This document shows, piece after piece, positions 55,979 to 64,000 of a DNA stretch of 64,000 bases (positions are counted from its first letter, which is position 1; each line of letters opens with the position of its first letter). The position numbers were made by a program, and so were the translations under genes. This stretch comes from Onchidella celtica (taxonomy: Eukaryota; Mollusca; Gastropoda; Systellommatophora; Onchidiidae), in contig OZ007580.1 in assembly GCA_963931925.1 (NCBI GenBank), positions 8,850,001 to 8,914,000 on the forward strand, written 5' to 3'. Below the pieces are notes generated by a model that did not search any database, was not told where the DNA came from, and saw nothing but the letters and a program-made list of their open reading frames with translations.

Positions 55979-56280
55979 ACTTCAGGCGTCTCGAACGAAC
56001 CAATCGGCGGCGAGCTAAAAAAAAAAGTTATCTACAGTAAACAATAACACGTGTGTACACGCATCATGGGAGACATTCGGTCAATTCTTTCACTTCCTTT
56101 CCCTTGATCTTACCAGCTTGGATCCATCCTTTCCACCCCTGTCATAAAAATCAATTGCAATGCAACCAGCAGGCATTTTAACCGCTTAGACATATCTCGA
56201 AGTTACACTCGTCAGCGGATCCACCCGCCATTTTGGTTGTCGGAAGTACAAAACAAAAAACTCTGTGACGTCATTCGCAA
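55979..56280 (-). pseudogene. decayed copy of the THAP-like exon and promoter segment
   Basis: Relative of 9523-9831. The ATG (56174-56176) and a MPAGCIAID start remain, but the following CC pair is replaced by FY. The RFP region and the splice donor are lost through a deletion, so the zinc site and exon are broken. Promoter-side motifs persist: TGACGTCA (56266-56273), CGGAAGT in plus orientation (56241-56247) and CCGCCATTTTG (56225-56235, YY1-like). An A10 insertion lies near 56019. Confidence 0.45.
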
Positions 56281-57239
56281 TGAGCCTAAACGCGCACATG
56301 ACTTATTTGGCCAATATCCATTATAAACACCTGCAGATAGCACAAAGAACTCTCGCCTGAAAATCAAATGATAAAATAAACACTTAACATGCACATTAAC
56401 ACAAGCATCTGGGATAACTTCCAGTAAATTGACCATTGTCCCTTATAACACATTTCAAACCATCAGTGCATTAAAACCAGCCGCCCCGGTTGACTTCACA
56501 TCCAAAAGTTTGGTTAATTTATTACTTATTGGACGAACAGAATAGTAAAGTCTTTACAGGCACTGCAGGAATGAATCCTTCCAAACCTCAAACGCCGGAA
56601 GGAAGAATTCCCCAGCAGCATCCTTACCATGACAACGCCTGTTTTAAATGGTTTGATCTGAACTATTAGAGCAAATCTAGGCTTAGTCGGTCGATACCTA
56701 TGGCCAGCTAATGGAATCCAAACCATTGCTACAAATCAACGGATATTTCTGTGAAACAAAGCTCCCCGGCTCACATATCCATTAACTGCGCCATGGCACG
56801 CATTTCCTCCCACGCCACTTCCTCGTTTGCAAACCTGGTTCACATAAAGGTATCTCGAATTGCTGCACACAACCTTGCCATAAACTGTGATAAATGTAAG
56901 CAGGTTAGCTCGGCTTGCGGGAGATTGCGAATGTCTTCCTTTTTAAACTTCCCAATGTCACATGACAGCCCCCCCCCTTGCCTCACCCTCCCCACCACAC
57001 TCTTCACTAAGTTACCTGGCCGTTTTGCACGCAACAAGCTGACGCTCCTGTCTGTGAAAGGATCACCTTACGCTCAGACTGCCGTCTAGTTTAAAAGTGT
57101 AACTTAAGGGACGTACAAAGCCAGCTCAGGCCTGTCATTTCGAGGAAGAACATCCTCTTTGCCGTCGTCAGTGAAGGTAATTAAAGGCGCTTGTTTTGAC
57201 ATTGCGGTCATTAGGTGTGAGCGTCAAGGATGAAAGAGA
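56281..57239. other. unassigned stretch
   Basis: Frames at 56751-57089 (plus) and 56840-57037 (minus) overlap each other and lack motifs; not called. Confidence 0.4.
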
Positions 57240-57438
57240 TGGCGGGGGGGGGGCAAGAACAGAAAATAGCCAGAGAGAGAGAGAGAGAGACACACACACA
57301 CAGAGTCACACACACACACAGAAAGAGAGAGAGAGAGAGAGACCAGGTAGGAGATAGGAGAGAGGACAAGGGAACGAAAGACAGAAGGAGGAAGAGCTAG
57401 AGAGAGAAACATACATATACACATGGAGAGAGCGGAGG

Positions 57439-57536
<98 letters not shown>

Positions 57537-57545
57537 CAGAGAATT
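57240..57545. repeat. GA-rich tract with CA runs
   Basis: GA dinucleotides with short CACACA segments and GACAGA units; low complexity. Confidence 0.95.
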
Positions 57546-57976
57546 TCATGCTGCCATCAGCAAATCATTACACGTTAATGTTCAATGTTGCACTCCCCCC
57601 CCCCCTAACCCCCCAGCATTTCTACAATGCACATTAAATTTATTATTCAAAGCTCTTAAAATTCTGAACTATCGCATTGCTCTCAAATACAATAGGTTGA
57701 AAGAAAGCCTCTCTACCAGTCACATCTCTGGGGGAATCTTTGTAAAGAGACAATGTCTGTTGCCATTTCCCAGCCCACCGACTTCCTTTTGTCAAAACGT
57801 CTAAAAATCGATTACGATTTCCAGAAACTTGTTATGCAATGGCAACTCTAAGCACAGAAAGGATACTGTAAAAAAAATATTTAAAAGCCAACACAGATTA
57901 GCAGATAATCGATACCATTACATATTCGCTGACTCGTTACTGCCCGGCTGATAACAAATTTAAATCTCCCTGTCAT
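57546..57976. other. unassigned stretch
   Basis: Nothing recognised beyond a poly-C run near 57595. Confidence 0.4.
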
Positions 57977-58300
57977 GGAAAGTACGTACGCACCCCAAAC
58001 GTTTTGAGCTGGGGGCCCGTATGCATACATAGTATCCCTAACTAAATCCTTATCCTCAACCCTAAATCTCATCGAATTCCTAACCCTGCCCCCTACCCTT
58101 TCAACCAACAAGCAAGAGGAAAACAAAACGAAAATATGAAAGAATAATTAATCATAATTAATTAAGGCTGTTGTCAAGGAGTATTTCCGGAGGAACTCTC
58201 TAGCTCTGGAGTCACAAAAAGCTTAATAATACGTACCCCTAGCGCAAAAAACTTGGGAGGGGGGGGGGAGGCGAGGGGAAAGTACGTACTTGTAACAACG
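57977..58300. mobile_element. TIR element, family G copy 7
   Basis: AGTACGTACGCACCCCAAAC, GTATCCCTAACTAAATCC, AATAATTAATCATAATTAAT, GAACTCTCTAGCTCTGGAG, CCCCTAGCGCAAAAAACTTG and end AGTACGTACTTGTAACAACG. The left tip is diverged compared with the right. Confidence 0.75.
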
Positions 58301-58442
58301 TTTCTAATGGAAAACGACCGTTTACGCGCAAAATAAAATTTTACAAAAGACAGTAAAATCATTTGGCGTTGCGCTCTGCTTTATTTTTCGTTCAATGTCG
58401 AGTTTGCGATGACCGACAGACACTAGATCTACGTATGTGTAA

Positions 58443-58721
58443 AACTGAGTTTCCGTGTTTACGCAAAACGGAAACGGCAAAGGGAAACGTCAAAACCCTT
58501 CAAGTAGTGAATAGAAAATATTCTTTCTTTTTGCTACTTGGTGGATTTCTGATATTTCCGCATCCGTCTCCGTAGACATGAAAACACTGCTTTAAGCTGG
58601 GTGTTCATTGTGTACGGAAACAAAAATGGCTACAGGAACGTCAAAACTTCATCAAGTAGTAAAAAGAAAGACGTTGCCGTTGCCGTCTCTGTTTCAGTAC
58701 ACATGAAAACACAGCTTGAGT
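58443..58721. repeat. palindromic element family P, two adjacent copies
   Basis: Two consecutive foldback units related to 243-446: about 58443-58595 and 58596-58721. Each has GGAAACGTCAAAAC or GGAACGTCAAAAC, an AAGTAGT block, and a right arm ending CATGAAAACACTGCTT or CATGAAAACACAGCTT. Confidence 0.6.
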
Positions 58722-59277
58722 CGTGTAAAGTTATAACTCAGAAAGAAAGAGAGATTTCATTTATAAAAAGGGACCCAAAAGAGATGAATACGGTCTTTCC
58801 CCGCGGCATTAATATCGACGTACGTTTTCAGAATGCATTCCGAAAGCTCCACAGAAACACGCATTTTTAATGCAGCCAATATTATAAATTCCTGCTTTGA
58901 GATATATCTTGTTTTCATATAACAAGTAGATTTCTATACATCCAGAAAATCCCTTGAGGCAAAAATCTCCACATATAATGACGTGCATCATGAATGATAA
59001 GAGGTCTTTAACTCGTTACCGAAAGTGGCAACATCTAAATCATTAAACGATCTGGAGAGCGGATTTTGTTTTACTTTTTCCATTTACTTGCTTTAAATCT
59101 ATTACTTAGCCCGCTGACTCAGGGAATACACAAATGTAAATTTTTAAAGTTGAGTTTCGATCACCATTGTGTAAACTGAGGCGCGGAACGAAATTCCCTG
59201 TCATACTTTTTAATTCTACTGGAAGAAAATGCGGCTTTTTTTTTTCACAGCTCAAAATGTCGGAACACTCTACCCTG
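58722..59277. other. unassigned stretch
   Basis: Nothing recognised. Confidence 0.4.
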
Positions 59278-59282
59278 TTCAA

Positions 59283-59715
59283 CCAAAATTACTAGAAACG
59301 ATAAGATGAGACACTGTCTTCTTCGCACCACTAAAAAAAAACAAGCGTGCAAACAATTTGCGCGCTGATCGGGGGGCGAGGCCCATGGCGCATGGTATGA
59401 AAAGAATGATATAAAGGTAAATTTGTGATGCAGAATTGTTACAGTGCTATTGCGACTATAAAAAAAAAGAAAGAAAAAATTGCCCGAGTTTTCCTACAGC
59501 ATTAATTTATTGAGGTTATAATTCCACAATAAGTGACGTCAATCAAATCCCATAGCGATACCTGAACAGTAAACAAAATTCAATATTTTCCCTATTTGGC
59601 TTTTAAAATACGGCATTTTTCATGACTACCGCACGTTTGCCGCCAGGTGGCGGTGCAAAATCTGTGCGTGCTAAAAGCACTACCTGTCTTATTTTATCAA
59701 TTCTAGTGTCTTTGG
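59283..59715. mobile_element. TIR element, family T, complete copy
   Basis: Ends CCAAAATTACTAGAAACGAT and (reverse complement) CCAAAGACACTAGAATTGAT, extending over about 30 bp (AAGATGAGACA against AAAATAAGACA). The direct repeat TTCAA flanks both sides (59278-59282 and 59716-59720). Fragments of the same family lie at 31842-32030 and 32247-32440. No ORF. Confidence 0.65.
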
Positions 59716-59720
59716 TTCAA

Positions 59721-60560
59721 CTCAGTTGTAGCTCAAAATCAACGAAATGTGTCGCGAATTTCAAGACCTTTTAAAATATGCCCACGCACACCTTTACGTC
59801 TTTCTATGGGTGATACGAGATTTAGTAGAATTTACAGCGCAGCCGTTGACGCTTTTCGTGATTACACTGAAGACTTTATTTCCTTCATTATATGATAAAA
59901 CACCTATCATATTCCGACTGGCGAAGTATTCGATTGATAAATATAGTTGAAGTTCTAAGCAGTGATTTTCTTTGCTAAATGTACCGCTGGTCTGATCATC
60001 AAAACACATAATCGCGTCTGCACAACTTTTGTACCCAAAAATTAATGAACTCTTTGAAGGAATTTTATTGGTTGTTTTTTTTCTACTGATTAAGGCGAGG
60101 TGCAATAACAACTAACTCTGAAACGACAGATAGGACATAGCAGCGATAATACGCAGAGACAACGCAACAAACAGAAAGATGGGTTCTCAGGATAGGCCCT
60201 CTCCAGCTGCCTCCTCTCCCACCACCTTTTGGGGTCGTCACCTGGCCCGGTGATGGAAGAGCGTTTGATCCAGGGAGTGTCCCGGGAGACTAAGTTGGGG
60301 GGGGGGGGTGGCGGGGGGCTGTGCAGATGGTAACGAGAAAACATTTGACAGTGATGGCACCACTCTGGTGCGGGCTTGTGGGTTGTTCCGCCCCGTGACC
60401 TTTATGGGCAGGGACATAGCATAGCATACTAATATTAACCATCAATTAGTCTTCTGCACGTGTAGGTTTAACATCAATCCTTCCCTTCTACCTCTCCTTG
60501 TCCCAGTCTCTGTCTATCCAGTCTTTCAAGCGCGCAGTCAACAAGGAAAAATAGGTAGGG
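59721..60560. other. unassigned stretch
   Basis: No gene recognised; the 105-codon minus-strand frame at 59794-60111 has no motif. Confidence 0.4.
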
Positions 60561-60834
60561 ATAAATTTTATTTAATTTTGCCCGGACAGCTGCCAATTCG
60601 GCACGCTCTTCTCGATTTCCAACTGCCAAGGTGTCTTTAACATGCGCAACGTGTCCGTGTTTTTCGTCCTTATCCGAGAAGACTATGTGCTCGATCTTAC
60701 CTACCAAAGGATCAGGCACAAGAAAATGTGAGAAAAATTTCAAAATTCCAACATGCCTGCACCGACAGGAATTCGAACCCGATACCTTCGGCACGACAGG
60801 CGAGCACCTTGCCTCCAGATCACCGTGACCCCAC
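60561..60834 (-). mobile_element. tRNA-derived SINE, 3'-truncated
   Basis: Minus strand. Head GTGATCTGGAGGCAAGGTGC (A-box region), B-box-like GGGTTCGAATTCC, core with TCTTCTCGGATAAGGACG, TTGGCAGTTGGAAATCG and GTCCGGGCAAAATT. No type I or II tail follows. Confidence 0.75.
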
Positions 60835-61091
60835 GCTCAAACTCTTAAGTCAGTTCCCCAACAGGACTTTCAACAATTCTATTCTTTTACAGTAACTTCA
60901 GTCACTATTTCCAATGTGATGGTGTTCGGTTATCTGACATTATATGGATATTTCCATTTGACTTTTAAACTCGAGCTTTTAATTTGAAGTTATAAAACAT
61001 TTTAGTGCAAAGACAGAGAATCATACTGCAGATGAGACAACCCATTTAATTTTCTAGAACAATCAAAGCAATTAATTACTCTGCTCTCTTT

Positions 61092-61257
61092 TCCATCCGT
61101 CAGTACGTCTCATCCGTCCGTCCAGCCAGCCAGCCAGCCATCCATCCATCCGTCCATCCATCCATCCGTCCGTTCAGCCATCCATCCATCCGTCCATCCA
61201 TCCGTCCATGCATCCATCCATCCATCCGTCCATCCATCCATCCGTCCGTTCAGCCAT

Positions 61258-61293
<36 letters not shown>

Positions 61294-61413
61294 CCGTCCG
61301 TCCGTCCGTTCAGCCATCCATCCATCCATCGGTCCGTCCATCCATCCATCCATCCATCCGCCCATCCATCCATCCGTCCATCCATCCATCCGCCCGTCCG
61401 TCTGTCCGTTCAG

Positions 61414-61449
<36 letters not shown>

Positions 61450-61505
61450 CCATCCGCCCGTCCGTTTGTCTGTTCAGCCATCCATCCATCCATCCGTCCG
61501 TTCAG

Positions 61506-61537
<32 letters not shown>

Positions 61538-61557
61538 CCATCCGTCCGTTCAGCCAT

Positions 61558-61593
<36 letters not shown>

Positions 61594-61757
61594 CCATCCA
61601 TCCATCCGTCAATCCAACCGTTCAGCCATCCATCCATCCGTCCATCCATCCACCCGTCCGTCCATCCATCCATCCGTCCATCCGTCCGTTCAGCCATCCA
61701 TCCATCCATCTATCCATCCGTCCATTCGTCCATCCATCCATCCATCCATCCGTTCAG

Positions 61758-61793
<36 letters not shown>

Positions 61794-61825
61794 CCATCCG
61801 CCCGTCCGTCTGTCCGTTCAGCCAT

Positions 61826-61857
<32 letters not shown>

Positions 61858-61897
61858 GCATCCATCCATCCATCCGCCCGTCCGTCTGTCCGTTCAG

Positions 61898-61933
<36 letters not shown>

Positions 61934-61961
61934 CCATCCGTCCGTCCGTCTGTCCGTTCAG

Positions 61962-61993
<32 letters not shown>

Positions 61994-62073
61994 CCATCCG
62001 CCCGTCCAGCCATCCATCCATCCATCCATCCACCCATCCGCCCGTCCAGCCATCCATCCATTCATCCGTCCGT

Positions 62074-62109
<36 letters not shown>

Positions 62110-62300
62110 CCATCCATCCATTCATTCATCCATCTATCCATCCATCCATCAATAAAATTCATTTATTCATCCATCCATTCATCCATCCATTCGAATCGTC
62201 TATCTGTCTCAGTGCGTTCGTCCGTCTGTCTGTCTGTCATCCTGTCGGTTCTGTTCGCTCGTCTCTATATGTCTACTCATCAAACCATCAATCTATCTGC
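61092..62300. repeat. CATC/CGTC array of about 1.2 kb with CGTTCAGC punctuation
   Basis: CATC and CGTC tetranucleotides broken at intervals by GTTCAGCCATCCATCC, giving higher-order blocks of roughly 40-100 bp; the last 150 bp passes into TCTG units. Frames up to 315 codons (His-Pro-Ser or Trp-Met-Asp-Gly repeats) are read-through and not genes. Confidence 0.95.
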
Positions 62301-62705
62301 AGTGGCTCTCTAAGAATTAATCCAAGTAACAACCAGATATATTTACGATATCTTTTACCAGATTTAAATCAAATCAACGAAGTAAAAAGTTCTCATCTCG
62401 ATCACTGACATCATTAGCTCATTAGTTTGCTAATTAACAACTGTTCTTCCTCGTAATCTCCAGCTTACCAGGCCTATTTCCACTAGCACTGCCTCCCTCA
62501 GGAGATTGAACTTGACCGCCTAAATAAGAACCAGACAGGAAAATGAGGTGGTTCACCCTAGAAACTGAATTTCCAAAATGGACATTTTCTTAAAATGGAT
62601 TTGGAGGGGCGTTTAAGTTATGATGGAAGCTTTTGATGTGAACTCTCACGATCCATCGTTATCCTGCGTCCTACGATTAGTGTCAATGACCTAACACTTG
62701 ATACG
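62301..62705. other. unassigned stretch
   Basis: Nothing recognised. Confidence 0.4.
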
Positions 62706-62872
62706 GGGCCGTTAATTTTGTTGTTGATGACAGTGTTATTGTTGATAATGGCGGTGGTTGATGATGTAGCTCTTGTTGATGGTGTTGTTGCTGTTGTTGT
62801 TAATGCTGTGGTGGTGGTGGTGATGGTGTTGATGGTATTGAGGTGGTGATGTAGCTGCTGCTTGTTTTTGTT
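62706..62872. repeat. GTT/GGT/GAT trinucleotide tract
   Basis: Interrupted trinucleotides such as GTTGTTGATGA and GGTGGTGGTGATGG. Confidence 0.85.
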
Positions 62873-64000
62873 CAAGTTGTCCTTATCGTTGTTGTCAGGA
62901 GTTTCAATGTGGGCTACGAATACATCCCAGTTTACTGAGGTAACATCACATGCCAAATACATCGTCTCAACAGGTATATTTATAAATCGGTCACCAATCA
63001 CAGGCTCCGTAAATTGCCACTTTTGTTAAAAGCACAACAGAAACAACAGAATTTCACTTTTTGTGCAGCAACACTAACAAACAAAAAAATAACCAAAAGT
63101 TCAAGTACGTCACAAAAGCGAGCATTCTGCCCTGAAATGACGTGAATTTGGTCAATAAGCTAGCAAATGTAAAATTCATGATTGTTTGGCGTCAATGGAC
63201 AGACATGGATGTCAATATTTCATGAGGTTGAATGTCAGCAGAAAAAGGATGCTGCTACTGTCAGCATTTCCACGTCCTCACTACTACGCAGTTTCCAGCG
63301 CTGTTGTTTTGTTTACAATTGAAACGGCGTCATAGGCAAAGTTTTCTACCCGAGTTTTTACCACATGTTTTGTCTGTAACACCCATCCGCCTCGATCTAG
63401 ATCTAATTAGTCATTCCATGCGCCAATACGTCATCGGTTTATATCAGTTAATATTTATTCTCACGTCCTTCCTAACAGCTGTGAGGAATTCCGGGAAAAA
63501 AACACGAAAGTTACTTTATTTTGAAGGTTAAAATAAAATATTCAACAGAGATGGAGAATTTTAACACAAACATGGGAAGTCCAGGAGATATGGCTGGTTT
63601 TGAATATTATTACTGTGGTTAAAATTTTATTACAGAGTTTGCGATCCAGCGTAATTTTCGGGGTAGGGACCGTAAAGAGGTAGTCTTACAACTATTTATA
63701 CTCTACACGTTGCGGTGCATATCTTCCCCTTAGAATGACAAGGTTCTAACTCCCTTCTGTCAACTTTTGAGAGATCCAGGATTGGAGTTTCATGTGACCA
63801 CAGCCTTTAGAGCAAAAAAAATTTTTTCTCCGAGAATAAAAGCAGTTTTCCATGAATTGTGTTCTTACGTACGAATTTTCTTCCACGTAAACGTCTCGCA
63901 GATGTCATGCGCGTACTTTTTTCATCTCCAGAGTGCCCTTTCCTTCATCCTCATGAAAATGCCCACAACGATATCCGAGACACAGAATACCGAGACGGGC
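62873..64000. other. unassigned stretch
   Basis: No gene recognised. The last 26 bases, reversed, contain CCCGTCTCGGTATTCTGTG followed by TCTCGG, related to 4863-4889. Confidence 0.35.

Noticed and set aside
61208-62155. 315-codon His-Pro-Ser-Ile frame
   Set aside because: Direct read-through of CATC/CGTC tetranucleotides; the opposite strand gives equally long Trp-Met-Asp-Gly frames.

Overview
The window looks like intergenic DNA from an animal nuclear genome, most likely a marine invertebrate; a mollusc or other lophotrochozoan is a guess from repeat style, not a demonstrated assignment. Coding density is very low. Long open frames are nearly all either one retrotransposon ORF or read-through of simple repeats. 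There are no operons or bacterial-type gene spacing. tRNA-Glu-like SINEs, an RTE-type LINE, Helitron-like elements, many short inverted-repeat elements and heavy microsatellite content all point to a metazoan. I recognise no intact host protein gene, rRNA, functional tRNA or CRISPR array.

Layout. 1-9 kb: palindromic element, CAGA array, GA-rich tracts, a Helitron-like copy (1949-2387), a 34-bp minisatellite (5849-6096) and a short TIR element (7749-8008). 9.2-9.9 kb: a foldback element, then a roughly 350-bp segment with a THAP-like first exon and a compact promoter-like block; a decayed relative lies at 55979-56280. 11-21 kb: short TIR elements, SINEs, GATA and GA arrays. 23-27 kb: a SINE nested in a TIR element, a second Helitron-like copy, a piggyBac-like MITE and a full-length SINE. 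26948-31207: a complete LINE insertion with a perfect 14-bp target-site duplication, its main ORF broken by one frameshift. 32.6-33.2 kb: a decayed DDE transposase missing its catalytic centre. 37.5-38.8 kb: a hAT-like element inflated by a G-rich minisatellite of about 37 units. 39-43 kb: three copies of a seven-copy TIR family, a third Helitron-like copy and a nearly palindromic MITE. 43.7-46.5 kb: GA array, a 25-bp minisatellite and a 5'-truncated SINE with target-site duplication. 49.1-50.5 kb: a palindromic element split by a hAT-like insertion. 51.1-51.6 kb: a piggyBac-like MITE inside a SINE. 57-64 kb: GA array, more TIR elements, a SINE and a 1.2-kb CATC/CGTC array.

How the parts relate. 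Most elements are non-autonomous and would depend on enzymes encoded elsewhere. The LINE is the only element here with an almost intact replication protein. Several nestings give relative ages: the SINE at 23187-23653 is younger than its host TIR element, the hAT-like element at 49270-50468 is younger than the palindrome around it, and the piggyBac-like MITE at 51283-51504 is younger than the SINE it splits. Family names come from motif recognition and memory, because no database search was possible.
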